Shown here: positions 14,701 to 29,700 of the stretch, piece after piece
How the letters are laid out: the number at the start of each line of letters is the position of its first letter
How positions within the stretch are numbered: the stretch's first letter is position 1
Source: Climacteris rufus
Taxonomy: Eukaryota; Chordata; Aves; Passeriformes; Climacteridae
Assembly: GCA_013398175.1 (NCBI GenBank)
Contig: VZRZ01004224.1
Coordinates: 366,531 to 430,530 of the forward strand
Length of the DNA: 64,000 bases
Direction of reading: 5' to 3'
Notes under the pieces: generated by a model
The model's input: the letters and a program-made list of their open reading frames with translations, nothing else
Databases searched by the model: none
What the model was told of the DNA's origin: nothing
Position numbers and translations under genes: made by a program

Positions 14701-17700
14701 AATGTTTTGTAGTTTATTTCAAAGCCTTTAACAGATGTTCTTGCTTTTGTCTTCCTTTCATAAATTTGTTTTATTTGATTTATCTGATCTATTTTTTCTG
14801 GAATTGAGTCTTTTGTATCCAACTCTTTTGGTTGCCTTATTTCCTGAGGATTTGTATTTCTGTATACATGGTTGTCATGGTTTAACCACAGTCATCAACT
14901 AAACACCACACAGCCACGGGCTCAGTCCCTTGCAGCAGGGTGGGGGAAGGAGTTGCAAGAGTAAAAGTGGGAGAAGTCATGAGTTGAGATGAAGAGGATT
15001 TAGGAGGGAAAGCAAAAGATTTCCACATAGATGAAGAGACACTATCACTCCAAGCATCCCCACCCTCCTTCTTCCCACAGGTTTATGTACCAAGCATGAC
15101 CCCATCTCTTGTGGGTTATCCCTTTGTTCAGTTGGAGTCAGCTGTCCCAGCCATGTCCCCTCCCAACTCCCTGTGCACCCTCAGCCTCCTTGCTGGTGGA
15201 CTAGAATGAGAAGCAGAAAAGGCCTTGTCTCTGTGCAAGCTGTTCTCAGGGATAACTAAGACATCCCTGTTTTATCAGCACTGTTTTGGTCATAAATGTG
15301 AAACACAGGCCCATACCAGCTATTATGAAGAAGTTTATCCCAGCCAAAATCAGCATATCAGTGAACAGTTTGTATACCAGCAGATTATAGTTTCCATGGG
15401 CTAGTTAAATAAATCTGTTGCAGTTTACAGCCGGGAAATACTATTTAAAAATAAACACAATACAACGAAGAAAAAAAAAAGGAAAACCCAAAACCCACCA
15501 GAAAACAAAAACCAAACCACAACCCCAGATCTAATGCTTTGCATGTGCAAGACTACTTCCACAGTGGGTAAGCACACATGGCTGAATAGTTACTTGTGCA
15601 AGAACAAAGGGAATGAAATGTGTGATAAAAAGAGCTGAGTCTGGAGAATGGAGGAAAATAATGGTGAAACACTGTGGAGGAGACAGGGCTGGAAATGCTT
15701 TTCCTGCAATAGGTCAGAGAACCTTTAAGGTATTTTGCAGGCTGTTTCTGTCAGGTTTCTCTCTTTACAAAGGATTCTGTATGTTTCTTCTGTTAGACTT
15801 AACGTATTGTCAGTTGTCCTTCTGAAAGTTTCTCAAAGGAGTTTTTGCACTGTAGGACAAAAAACAGTAATAAAAGAACAAATGACTTGGAAAGCAGGGA
15901 TAGGCAAGGTAGGGTACAGTGACAAACTGTCATCTGTGCATGTGCATTATGCTGTAGCAGCCGTAAGTAACATTTCTTTGGACAGAAATACGCTGAAAAT
16001 GTTGAATTCATCAGTGACACTCACTATGCTGTGTTTCTTCATGTTGTTTTGATTTAGGATATTCAGCTGTGGTGGAGGTTGGTACAGGCAGCAAAGCAGC
16101 CATGCTGCTCTTCTGGACAAATACTGGACCAAAATACATGTGGATAATATGAGCAAAGAAGAACTCAAGGAGGTATGGTGTGTATTGTTCTACTGTGGCA
16201 TGTGAATAATTGTTTCAATGTAGTGTAATAATAATAAATGTTTTTCAGTAGTAAATTTGATTCTTATTTTTATCTTCAAGTTCCAAATACACCCTTGTAA
16301 TTTCAGTTTTTTCCTACCAATTTTGAAGTAAAGAGGCAGTTTGTCAGGAAAATTGGAAGTGAATTGAACAAAGATTCCTGGAACTTGCCTTGGCAAACAC
16401 AGTTCTACTTTGTGTGGGTCTAAGAATTAAGTTACTTTGCCACCCACTTATTAGCCTCCAGAGACTTGAAAGCAGAGAGAAAATGCACAAAAGAAAATTG
16501 AGCTTGTTCTAATTCTGAGTTCTAAGCTTTGAGTTGAAAAATAGTTGGTCAGTAATCAATTAAAAATAACTGCTTCTATTAACATCTTTTTTTTGTTAGC
16601 ATCTCTGGGAAATGTTTGCTTTGTGTAGTTCTTCAGAAAATTAAAGGAGCCCATGGCTCATATGAAAATAGAATACAGAGCTCAGAATAGGATCTGATTC
16701 TAAAAGACCCTTGGCCAAGGGAAAAGGTGGTGAATAGTATCTAGCAGAAGAGTTGAGGAGAAAGTGTTTCAGTAGAATTCATTCACTCCTTTGGACTTAT
16801 TCAGCAGCCAGCACAATTATACTTAGCCTTAAATATCTGTGTGTTTTTTTCCTTTCTTGTCATTTGTCAGCTAATTGTTAGGAATGAGGCAAGAACAACT
16901 ATCAAAACCTTATGAAAAAAAGAAGCTTTAAGGGTAGATGTGCTACTTAGCACTAGGTTCTTTTTATTCTTTTTCTGTAATTTTGTAGCTTAAGTCACAC
17001 AAACATATAAATTGAACATTGTAAGACTCTGTAGTGGTAATAGAAGAGACAATGTTTGAGAACACCCGCTTACTTGTCTTGAAAACAGACTCATGTTCTT
17101 TTTGTTAATCATAAAAGTCAGTCTGGCAGTTTTCCTGTGAAAAGTAACTTTGGGAAGTAATATTTTGGTTGGTGAGCTTTAGTGGAGAGAACTGAGCTGA
17201 AGGAAAATTGCAGAAGAAAAATTAGCCCCTAATGTGTCTTTGTCAGCACAGTGAATAGACAGTTTGAATGCTCAAACGAATTTGGTCATAAAAAGGACAG
17301 GAGGTAAAAACTTCCATAATTAGTTGTAAATTTGGATGGTCATGGTCTGGGTTTAGATAGGATTGAATGTGCCTTTTGTACTTTCTGTTGGTATTTGTGC
17401 AAATAAATGCATTGGAGTAGAGTTGAATTGGCAAAACTCATTTTTGACATCAAAATCATTACCATAGAAGTCATCATAACTTCTCTTTTCTTCAGATGAG
17501 AGATTGCAAGAGTGCAGTTTCATGTAGCTTGCTAGCTAAAGTATTGATGTGTCTCCTGGTAAAATTTGGAGGGGCCTTTGGTTTCTTTCCAATGTTAATG
17601 GTGGTTTTTTTTGTGTATGTGTGTTGTTTTGTTATTTTGTTTTTTGATTCTCCTTTTAGGTCCTTCAAAGGAGGTACCCTGACCTTGCTGTTGTAACAGA

Positions 17701-20700
17701 TCACTTGCTAGACATTTACACTGACCTTGCAGGAGACAAGTTTCAGGCAGCAGAAAGCAGCACTGCTGGCTCCACTCACAGAACAGAAGAGTCATCAGAA
17801 GCAAGATCAGAACATAAGAAACCAAGTCTGGAAGGACGAGAACTGTCCCTGAGGTTGTCTTTTCTTATATGTTTGTTAGAAGTCAGCTAGCTACAGAGAT
17901 AGAAGGGTTTATTGTTATTTTTCTTAATTTTTAAAAATAATGATTAAAGCTTGAATAATTGAACTGGAATGTTGTAAAAACTGGAAAAATACATTTTTGT
18001 TTTAAAAGAATGATTAATATACCATTTTAAGTAACTAATTCTGGATTATTTAAACTTCTTATTTGCTATATGTACTTTTTTGGAGGGTGTGGGAGATGTG
18101 TGGGTTTGTCATATGCACTGTTTAGTTGATACCAAGCCATATGAATTAATTTTTAATTATTGTTAACACAATATATCTGTTAAGAATGAAGGGTACTATA
18201 TAATGTTCTCTCAGTAGCTAGAAGATAACATTTTCAGCAATTGAGTGTTTTATCTATATTATTTCATACTGAACACACTCAGCATTATAACTTAAGGTGA
18301 CTGAAAATAACCAGATCTGTAGTGTACTGTTAATTTCAGAAATTCTGTGATGAAATGTAGCTTAATACTCAATTATTTCTTCCTCTCATACCAAATGTCA
18401 ATTCTACTCACCTGGAATTTATGTAACCAGTAGTGCTTTGTGAATTAGTTAGTAACTACTAGGTGTGGGTAGTACCTAATATTTTTGTGGGGCATAAGAA
18501 CATCAGTTTTTTCTAGAATTAAGTTTCCTTTTCTGAATTTTGGAAAATCTTGCGGATAAGAAGTCTGTATCTTGAAAAAATAGGGCATTTATATCTTTCT
18601 GGATTCTTTAATACCTTTCAGTTTGATAGTTAAGTTATGGTTTAATGGAGTGTGTATTATCTATTGCTAAGCAGTGTGTCTGAAAGCAACACTATTGGTC
18701 TTTGTGCTCAGCTGCTCCTCACAATTATTGTCCTACTTATGTGCCTTCCCATGTACAATTTGCACAACAACTGCACGTGCCAGAAGATGCTGTCATGACT
18801 TAAACTGAACATGTAAGAAGGTGCTGTGTTTTGCCATGTTTATACCAAATCTTTTTGGCTTTTCTTTTTAGAGACCTACTGAATTGGTGCAGCAGGATTG
18901 CTTACAACTTCGACAGTAATTCCTCAACCACAGCAGTGAATATTTTTCAGGAGGTGCGGTAAGACTTGGTCCAGAAATTGATTACCTAGATGCTAGCATT
19001 GCACATCACAAAATACTCTGTTTAGGAATGTGAGATGGGAATTTATGTTTCGTTTTTTTGAAACAACTGGACTGTAGTTGGAATGTTTGTGATCTGTCTG
19101 ATTAGAGGTTCTTGTTGCTACTAGAAAAGTAATTGATTGCAGTAATGAGCTAAAAGACTTTACTGCTGCCGTACAAACAACATGCTACAAAATAATTTTA
19201 ACTGAGCAGGGATTGCATATGAATGAGACCTTTCTTTTTCTTGCAATATGAGGCTGCTTTTCTGTTTTCTTATTCATCAGTCGTAAGTTGGGAATTTTTT
19301 GGGTGTGCATCAGTCAGAGGCATTTTTGAGATCTGAGATCTCACCATGTTACTTCCTTCTCTGTTTTGGTCCATTTGTCTGAAAATAGCTTCTGTGACTG
19401 GGCATTGAAAAGTTTTAACTTTTGGTAGAAACCCACTAAATTACAGAGTATAGAAGTTCTTATTGCATCTGTTTGAACTCTGTTGCTTGACTTGGTCTGT
19501 GTACAGTGAAATAGTTTTATTCACAATGGTTGGATTGGATTTGGGTTGGATTGGATTTGGGTTCATTTAGATTAAGATGGTGCTTGTCAGATAAAATAAT
19601 ACAAACTAGTGTTCAAGAAGTTGGTTTTCCCTTTGACAGGCATTGGACTGTTTTACAGCTATGCTGTCCAACCAAGGGAGCAGACAGAAAATGGCAAAAG
19701 TTATTGGAAGTTATCTAAATATTTCCAAAAAGAAGGTATGTTGAGCTGTAATTAACATTTTCTTTATGGGTAGTATTCTGTAGCTTGCAATTTTTCTATG
19801 ATTAATTTAAATATGCTGTGCTATTTTTTCTTAAAAATTATGCCCACCTCTCTGTACCAAACACTTGTTTTTGCTCTCTTTTCCATCTCAGGATCTGTTT
19901 TTCTCCTATTTCATGTTCAGCTGCATTTTTTTTTCTCTGAAAATTCCAGGGAAGCTGGTTTTAGGGCAAATGGCCTTATGATGCACAGCTGAAACAGCAC
20001 AGCTGCCTAAGCACATGTTATCTCTAGATGCACAGGATAATAAAATGTGTTTTTTCCTAGGTGGTTTACAGCGAACATTAATCATTTAAACCAAGAGATA
20101 AGAGACAGATAGGGTCTTTACTGCTACTTGTTCTGTACTCATTGATTACAAAATTAACTGCTTCTCTGGGGCCTGGTAATGTTCTATAAATGACAGAATT
20201 AAACCACATAATTTCTTTGTCATCTGTTTCTGACTGTAGAAGTCTGCAAAGCAAATTCCCTCCTTTGTTTCTTCAAGTTGACAGATGGATCCTTAAAACT
20301 TCTGTGGGTTTTCCTCTTTGTCCTTCTTTGCATTATTTCATTACAGGAATGTATTGTTCCCTGCAAGTGGCAAAATATCCTTGTTTATGCAAAGGCTGGG
20401 TTTTTTTAGGGAGGTTTTTTGTTTGTTGTGAGAATAACTGTTCAAGCTTATGTAGTTGAGCTATCATGGAAGTAGATGAAGTAGAAATACAGTGACAAAA
20501 ATCTATTACCAAGATAAGTTGAAAGTTTTTTGTATGGATAAAGACTCTTCTGAAGCCCTTCACTATTTTAGGTCACGAGTGTGTAAAATCTGCAAAATAT
20601 AGAATTTTACCATTAAAAATTATCTTGCTGCAAAGAAATACTGGTAGCATAGCATGGGTGTTCTCAGGGTGATGTAAGCAACATAGTATTGGAAATGTTG

Positions 20701-23700
20701 ATGCTCTCTTCACAGGTGGAGTTCTTCTGTGAACTCTATAAACCAGAAATTTTGATACGGGAACAAGAAGTCTCTGTTGGAAGAGTGCATCTCGTGAGGA
20801 AACAAACCCAGGCTCTCACTGCACAAAGGTAGAATATCCTGTAGTTTCTATGTCAATCGAAATATTTTTTGGTGGAATAGAATAGACTACAAGTCACAGG
20901 GTTGAGAAAAATGCAAACTGGGTATTCTTGCTCTAATGAAAGGCTTGTGAGAGTTCTTTCTTTTGTGATCTTAATTTTACCTTGTGTATCTTTAAGATTG
21001 TCTGCATCATGCTTCTGGCAGCCAAAGCATGGAGATTTTCAGCTTCTTTGAACTAGATTGTCTTCAAAGCAGTGTGGATCCACAGCTGTTAGAAGAAGAT
21101 TTTGAGGAGTCTACCTTTGTAAAGGGAGATTTTTGTGGTATATGTTAGTAACTGCATTGGTCAGGAAGTTCTTTGGAAACCCTGAATTTCTAGGGTGTAT
21201 CTTGAGAAAAATAAGTATCTTAGAAGGCTATCTTTGAACTACTTCTTTTCAGACCTATATTGAGAAAAATATTCCTAAATACAGCCACTCCACTAAGAAA
21301 ATAAAAAAGGTACAATTGAAATGAACTCCTTAATAACTCTTAGTTCTCAGTAATTTGCTTTGTTTTTTCAGGGCAAAACAAACCTTTGCTGCCACACGGC
21401 CATCTGCAGTATTGATTGAGCAGCTTGCAGTGTGTGTTGTCAAAGGAGAGCCTGTGCTTCTGGTTGGTGAAACAGGAACTGGCAAAACTTCAACTGTTCA
21501 GTATCTTGCTCATATCACAGGTAAATAACGTGGGAAAATTGTAACTTATGTGAAGGTAGTTTTAAAAAACAACAAATGAGCAAACCCACAAGTTGATGGT
21601 GCTTTCTATTTCTGTTTCAAGGACACCGTTTGAGGGTTGTCAATATGAACCAGCAAAGTGACACGGCTGATCTCTTAGGGGGGTGAGTCACTGACCACTG
21701 TTTTGTCTGTTCTTTGTAACAAATGGGCAGTATCTGTTTCATAGTAGCACAAATGTTTTAGTAAACATGTTTGCTTGCAGAAGCCTTGTTGTCCTTGCTG
21801 AAGAACAGAGCAGTTTCACTGAATTGTGTGCAGAGCTGTATGTGATGAAGTCATTTAAAAGCACAACCTGATGGATCTTTAAAAGTGCCTAAGCTGTTCA
21901 ATATAAAGCTGATACAATATTCACTGGGCATACTGTTTGGTAGTATTACAAATATTTTACTAAACAGGATGTTCCTGTCTTTATGAAATAGCCTCATTAG
22001 GTATTTAAATATGTGCAATTTTACTTAGTTCATTAGTTGAGTAAAAAACTTCAGGGACGAGGGTTCATCACGCACCATATTGTTGTTTCAGTAACTGGTT
22101 TTGGGGTTGTTTTCATTTTCAGTTCACAGATTCCTGTGTCACAAATAAGTAATTACTCTTTTGCTTCTCTTCAGTTACAAGCCTGTGGATAACAAGCTGA
22201 TCTGGTTACCTCTGCGAGAGTCTTTTGAAGAACTCTTCTCTCAGACGTTCTCTAGGAAGAAAAATCAAACGTTCTTGGGACACATTCAGACTTGCTACAG
22301 GCAGAAACGTTGGCATGATCTGCTAAAACTAATGCAACATATTCATAAATCTGCTATTAGTAAAGAAGTAAAAGAAAACACATCGGGTGAGAATTCAGAC
22401 TGATCAAACACACGTTAGTGCTGAACCATTGCAGAGGGTAGATGAATACTGGTGACTTTTCTTCTTTGAATTTGGGTTTGCTTGGGGTTTAGGTTCCACC
22501 CCCCATATCACGTACGTTTTTTATGCTTTTGAGAAATGCAATGTCAACATTGCAAAAAGGCATTCAAAACTCTGTTAAAACAGTAATTGTTTTGTTTTGT
22601 TTTTTTTTGCTTTTTCTAACTCATCTCTGCTGTTAGCTGTGTCTGACTGTGAGAAGGTTGGCTTGTCTGACCTGTGGTATGCTTGACATCTGGTCTTCAC
22701 TCAGCACTTGTTTCATGTGCTGGTGAGCAGTCCTGGTTGTTTGTGTATCAGTCTTCCATGTTCCTTCACACTTTCAGTCCTGGAACCTGCTTATGTCTCC
22801 CAAATATGTCCTATTTAAAAAACAAAGACAAACAACAACAAAAAAAACCAAATGCAAAGTAATATGTCGTGTAGGGTAGTAATAATTTTAGAAGTTTGCT
22901 TTTGCCTTGATTTCTCACTTGGTTTCATCACTTGGGTCAGTGATGCTGATTTGTCTAGTGCTTTAATTTGTTTCAATGTGATTTTGTCTTTAGATAACTC
23001 TTTCTTATTTTATACTTCACAACCCATTTTGGGGCAGAGGCAGTGTTGGTACTTTGGCTTGCATGGAGTTGTTTCTGGTTCTAGACCAGAACAATTGAAG
23101 TTGTAGCTTTCATTCAGAATGGGCCAAGTAAAATGAATTAGGAACTTTATCTCCATTGTTCTTTTAACTGATTCTTCTGAATATGCAGATATTAAAAGAA
23201 ATGCCCACAAATGTAATAAAAAAAATTATAAATGAGAGTTTAAAGACCAGTTATTGCAAGTATTGACAGTCCTAAAATAAAGACAAGCTAAAATCTCTAA
23301 CTTGCGAAGTTACTTAAGGAATTTTAATGCTCTATGTAGCTCAGGTAGGGATTGTAAACAAATAACTGAAATCAGTGCAATAGTAAATAATGTCATAACT
23401 GATGAACAACAGTGTTTTTATTGATACTGAAGTGTTCATTGTTAATCTGTCACAAAGGTTATAAATTTGGGGGTTTTTTTAACATGTCTCTTTCTGTCTC
23501 TGGAAATCAGAGGGTGGTAACACTTATGCTGGAACAAAGTGCAGAATAAGTATTTGTTCCTCATCTAGGAATGACTAACAAATTTTCTGTATCCTTGTGT
23601 CAATAGTGTTCAGTTAAATTTAAAAAAAAACCAAAAAACCACACATGCAGAAAACCAAAACAAGATCTAATTATTTTTATTATTTATGATATGTCATCTG

Positions 23701-26700
23701 TAGAACTTGAATGTTTTCGTGGCTTGGCCAAGCTTACTTTTTACCTCTGTGCTTGAAACAGCTTGATAAAAATACTGTTGCTAAACATTTTTTATAATAT
23801 TGTTCTGATGGTACAAACTTAAATTTGTTTTGCTTACAGGCTTACCACTGAAGGAAAAGTGGGAGGCATTTGGTCTTAAACTGAATCATGCTCATCAACA
23901 GATGAAAATGTCAGAAAATGCTCTTCTCTTTGCATTTGTTGAGGTATTTAGAGATTTGCATTTTGGTGCTAAGAAGAATAAGAAGTACTTAAAAGCCTTT
24001 GCAATCAGTATTATGTAAATTGCTTTGTGGCAAGAACCTTGCTGTGAAGTAAAATGTGTTCCTTGATAACTCTGTGAAACAAAGTGTGCAGCTTCAAGGA
24101 GGCTGTGATTAGATGGGCAGTGGGAGAATGTTTTGTGGCAGCACAGTAATTCAATGCTGTATAATAGGATTTGGGACAGATATGATAAGAGTATCAGTAT
24201 GTCCTATCATCTTTTTGACTGTATGAGATTAGAAAAAGCTTCTTGGTCAGACTCCAGTAGGTCATGCTTCTGTGTAGGGATTCCTGTGAAGGATTTAACA
24301 CTAAGAATCTGTGCAGTTTACCTAGAAGTGATTTTTCTAAATGTTTCAAACCCGTAATATGTTCTAGTCACATTAAGTGTGATTAGGAAAAACTGTGAGG
24401 TTTGTGCATGCTTGTTTCTTGTCACCCTGATTGTAGTCTGAATGTATGCTCTAAAATTTCCTGTAAAATGTGTAAAATGTTGACCAGTCCTCTATGAAAA
24501 ATGTATGTATGAATAGTTGAAGAACCTTTGAATTAAGTATAGTTTTAATTAATAAGGTACAGATTGCTTAGGAGTGTAAAGCTTGTCTCTTTGGACTTCT
24601 TTGGATTAATTGTCTTTATTCTCATGTGGTGTCAGTGAAGCATATGCAGCACAGTGGTAGATATCACTAACAGGCAGCATTGCACAAATAAGGGATGTTA
24701 AATCTGTTACATGTGAGCCAATCTAACTGGTAACTGGTACAATGGTGTGATAACTACCTGACTTCTGTGACTGGCAAAATAATTGCTGTTATTGAGAGAG
24801 AGCAGTAAAACTGCTACTGCTGTAAAAGGTCTGGAATTGCCATTTGTCTAATCAAGCCATAGATTGCACACTAAGTATTTCCAGTATCCAAATGCTTCAG
24901 TTGATACATCCTTGCTGGTGTCGTGATTACTGAATTGATCTTGTTGTTAGGGTACTCTGGCACAAGCAGTAAAAAAAGGAGAATGGATTTTATTGGATGA
25001 GATTAACTTGGCTGCAGCAGAGACTTTGGAGTGCCTGAGTGGTTTATTGGAAGGATCATCTGGGTCGCTGGTGTTACTAGACAGAGGAGATACAGGTACT
25101 ATTTGTGTGCTTGCTTATGTTATATCTTGATATCCAGCTGAATTCCCCATCCTATATAGCTCAAATTAAGTTGAGAACATATGCCATTGAAATGAATGTG
25201 TGGAAAAGAGAGCAAACATGCTCTTTTGTAGACTTCATACTTCTTTGCAAGAAGTCCAAAGCACTGGTGTGTTCTCAACAGCACTGCAGGGGTTGCTGTT
25301 TAGAAAGCTAATTCCTTTTACAGCTGTGAAGATAAAAAAATGCAATTGCTGAATGCTGCTCTCAAGAGCTAAGAACAGAGCATCCCGGGTTGGGTTTGCT
25401 TCCTGGGCAAGGGAAGCACTGGCTATTGTTCTGAAAGAGGCAAAAGGAGTTCCAAGTTTAGGGCTTACATAATTTTTGAAATGTTTTGTGTTGTTTAAAC
25501 ATCTTGCTCTGCGCAAAAAAAGTCAGGGTGTCACTTGCCCGTGGCTGCTGTGAAGATGCAGATACTTCTGATAAAATCACATGGGATTATTCTCTGAAAT
25601 TTTTTTTATGCTGGTATTTTAAGAAAATTTAGTAGTGCTGTGATAGAAAGTTGGCTTAGATAAAATATACCTTATTCAACATAATAAATATCCTGTGCTT
25701 ATCATGAACCTTATGTCTCTTATTTCTGATTTACTTTAGAGCCTCTGGTCCGTCACCCAGATTTTCGCTTGTTTGCATGCATGAATCCAGCTACAGATGT
25801 TGGAAAGAGAAATCTTCCTCTAGGAATAAGAAACAGGTAGAAAATCATGATTCTGTGACAAAATGGTCACTGTCCTTTTCAAAGTTTAATTAGTTTCAGT
25901 AGATGACCAATGAAGAATGCCTTATCTGAAGCAGGTATCAGATGTGTGATATTCAAAATATCTGATGTGTGGTCTGAAAGCATCTAAGCTGTGGTGAGGA
26001 AATTGGAGTTGTGGCAAACCCATTCTTCAGTACTACCTACCTATTCCTGAATGCAAAGGTCTCCTGCTTGTATTATTTGATGCAGTTTGCCTCATGAGTT
26101 CCAAAGGTTGCATGTGTAGTCCCTCCCCAGATTCATAAACACTGTGCAAGGCTGTAGAGATGCACCAACTATGTGTAAGTAGTCATTTATAGTTATTAGT
26201 GGCAAAGCAAGGTTTTATTGCTATTGGCTCTCTTGCAGAATAGTAAAGGAAAGAAAGGAAGTGAAATGCAAAAGAAAGGAAACTTCACCTTTAGCACAGC
26301 TTGTTAAGTTTAAATGAATTTGCATCTCTCAAAGATACCCACCCCTCTGAAGGTAATGGTGTTGCTCAGTTGCTGTGGGTTTGCTATGGTGTGCAGGTGT
26401 CATGCATGGTGTGCAAGGGCTGCAGGCTCACACTCAACACCCAGTGCAAATGTACTGGGCTAAGGGACAGTCAGAAAATGTGTCCCTTTGCTAGGGCTGC
26501 CCCTGTAGTGTAATAAGTGGGAAACACATCTTTAAAGGTGTGCAAAGCAGAGGGTACATTTTTCTTAGCTAACTGTTAAGTTTTCTCATTTGATTGTTGC
26601 TGAGGTGGATATTTGTAAAAGAGGAAAACAACCTGGATAGTCATAAATATATTAGAAGAGGTGTTATCTCCTTTGTGTCCACTCTTTAAAACAGAGGTTA

Positions 26701-29700
26701 TTAGAGAGTCCACATTGTGAAGTGCTCCTGCTCTGTCAGTACTTCAGCGTTCAGGGTAGAACATCTGGATATCTTATTGCAAATTCTGTAAGATTTTACT
26801 TTGTCACATTGTTCACTTTCAGCCTAATAAGTTAAAATAATTCAGATAAGACACTTGAAAGTATTAGTAATACCTTATTTTTTAATTATTCTGGTTCTTG
26901 AGTCTGTCTACAGGTTTAACAATCTAAAGATCTATAGCTTTAACAATCAGTATTCCGTTACTTAAAAGTTTTAAATATTTTATGCCATGAGATTTATATA
27001 AAATATAATTTCTCAATATGGTCAGATGTTGTAAGTGTTATGGATTGATTTGATTCATACAGGTTTACTGAACTTTATGTAGAAGAATTGAGAAACGAAG
27101 GAGACTTGCAAATCCTTATCATGGATTATCTGAGAGGCTTGAATGTGAACAAAAACACAGTACAAGGAATCGTGAAGTAAGTTGATTGTAATCTCTTTAA
27201 ATTCCTGATGAAATAAGTCACAAAAAGAAAGTATGTAACAGTAGCCAGTGGTTAGACTGTTTTGGGAAACACTATAATGCTCCCTGTGCAGCAGTTTGCA
27301 TAGCTTTAGGAAACAGAAGAGAGTAGACATCCATCAATTCTGAAGGTTTTTGTACTTAGGAGAAGTAGGTTTTTGGTTTTTTTTAATTCAGAATTGTTTT
27401 CTTGGTGACACCAGTTCAAAATTACTGTTGTTCCAGTCCTCTTTCCAATCTGAGAGACTAAAATGGTTTGTTCCTGTACATCATACCAGTGGACGTCTTG
27501 TGTGTTCATCTAGAGTTACCTTTCTTTCTCCTAGTTTAAGGTGAACTATCTCATGTTGAGAATACTTGGAGTTTATAGTCATTCTGTATATCAAGCTCTC
27601 TCAAAAATATGGTTCTAAAAATACTCTTGCTTTGCTTCAGTGACTATACAGATGGCAGAGCTTGGCATGGTTTTCTTAACCTGGAGCTTTTAGGAAAAGT
27701 GACAGTTGGGGATGAGCTGAAATGTTTAAACTAGGGGTGTAATTTCTTAGAGCAATGATCTGATCAGTAACAGCTCTATGTAACTCTTTATTTTTGCAGG
27801 TTTTATTTGTCAGTGAGAAAGGAAGCAGAAACAAAGTTGGTGGATGGAACTGGCCACAGACCTCACTACAGTCTCCGTACCCTTTGCAGGGCATTGAGGT
27901 TTGCAGCATCTAATCCATGTGGCAGCATAGCACGCTCCCTGTATGAGGTGATTACCTGTGTTAGCATTTGTTTCACTGTGTGTTCATTACAAAGATTGTT
28001 TGGGTAAAGGATAATCCTCTCTAAGTGCAGTATTGAACAGAAATGGTTTGTTAATCTGTGGGGTTTTTTTCTTATTTTTCTTTTTGTCACTGAAAATAAT
28101 TCTTCTTTTTAGGGTTTCTGTTTGAGTTTTCTGACGCAGCTTGACAGAGATTCACACCCAGTGGTTCAAAAGCTAATTTGCCAGCATATAGTTTCTGGTA
28201 ACATCAAAAGCCTTCTCAAGCAGGTAGGCAGCTAAGCTTATGAAGAGCTGTTTAGTATTCAGAGTAGAATTTGTCTTCTCTGCTTTTTCCTCTGCATTTC
28301 CTTCTTGAAGCTCTGTTTTTCTAGATAAGAACTAGAAAAAATTAATACCATTCCTTTGTTGTTTTTTACTTTGCTTGAAACATTCATGTCTTAGCTAGTT
28401 TATTTGTTAATTTGAAAAAATATGGAAGCCAGAGTAATTAAAGCATTGTGAAGCATGAGCAACTTAATGCAGTGTCTCCAACTGCAAAGCTTTCACAGAC
28501 TTTTGAGGAGCCTTCTCAGGCTTTATATTTTTAGTCTCTGAATGCAGAACATATGGATATGAAGAAGCATCTGTGCTTTGTCTCAAATGGGAAAGGAAGA
28601 ATGTCACTAGTGCTGGGAGCCCAGCATGAGTCTGCATGGGGGACCAGACAGTGGGATGGGGAAGCCAGTTTAAGAAATGTGTAATTGTTTCAAAATAAAC
28701 CCCCTTTATATTGAAAAAATACGTACAAACATAAAAATATGAAAGCAAAGTTCCTGCCTGAAAATGCCATTCAAAATTCAGTGATAGGACTCTTGAGACA
28801 TTTTTATCTTCATGGCAGCAGCAAAGATTCCTGCTCTATGACCTTGAAATAATCTGGTTAGGTTTTTCCTGTAATTTGCATTCTGTGACAGAGGGACAGT
28901 GCTTACTGCAGGTGTGCTCAGGGTTTAATTTAAAATTACTTTTTACAGAGTATGTAGCAATGGTGTAGCAGCAGTTGTTGCCAGTAGCAAATTAAACTCA
29001 TTTGTATAATCTGTTATTTCTGTCATGTCTCCTTAGCAAATACCAAAACCCCAGGGAGGGAGTTTTATACTTATAGAAGGATACTGGATTTCAGCTGGGG
29101 ACAAAGAACCTACTGTAGATGAGAGTTATGTGCTAACCCCTTCAGTTAAGCTTAATCTGAAAGACATTGTCAGAGTGGTGTCTGCAGGGTAAGTGTTTCA
29201 ATTTTTTCATTAAAAGAATAAGTTAAATATGTTTGTTTAGGCCTTGAGTGTGATGCCCTTCTCGTCTTTATTGTGTGGATGAATAATGTCTATTTTCCTT
29301 CTACTTTACAGTTAACTTTTTGTTATCAAGTGACTTGACTTTATGAATGTTTCTTGTTTCCTTAAATCATCTTACTGCCAAACTTAGTTTTATTTAAATT
29401 CTAATCTAGAAATTTGCAGTTTGAATAGCCTGCTTATTTCATGCTGCCATGAAAAGCTTCATGGGTAGCTGTTTGCACTTGGGAGTAAAATTATTTATAT
29501 TTTTTTGTTAGTGTGTGATCTTGGATACCCCAACTGAGTTAAGTGGTGGTGCTTTGGTAATGTGGTTTAATAATGTTGACATCTTGCATATGACAAAGAT
29601 ATGGCTCATGCTTCTAACCCACTATTTTGGCCATGGCTTTTAGGACTCATCCAGTACTGATTCAAGGAGAGACCTCTGTTGGTAAAACCAGTTTAATTCG

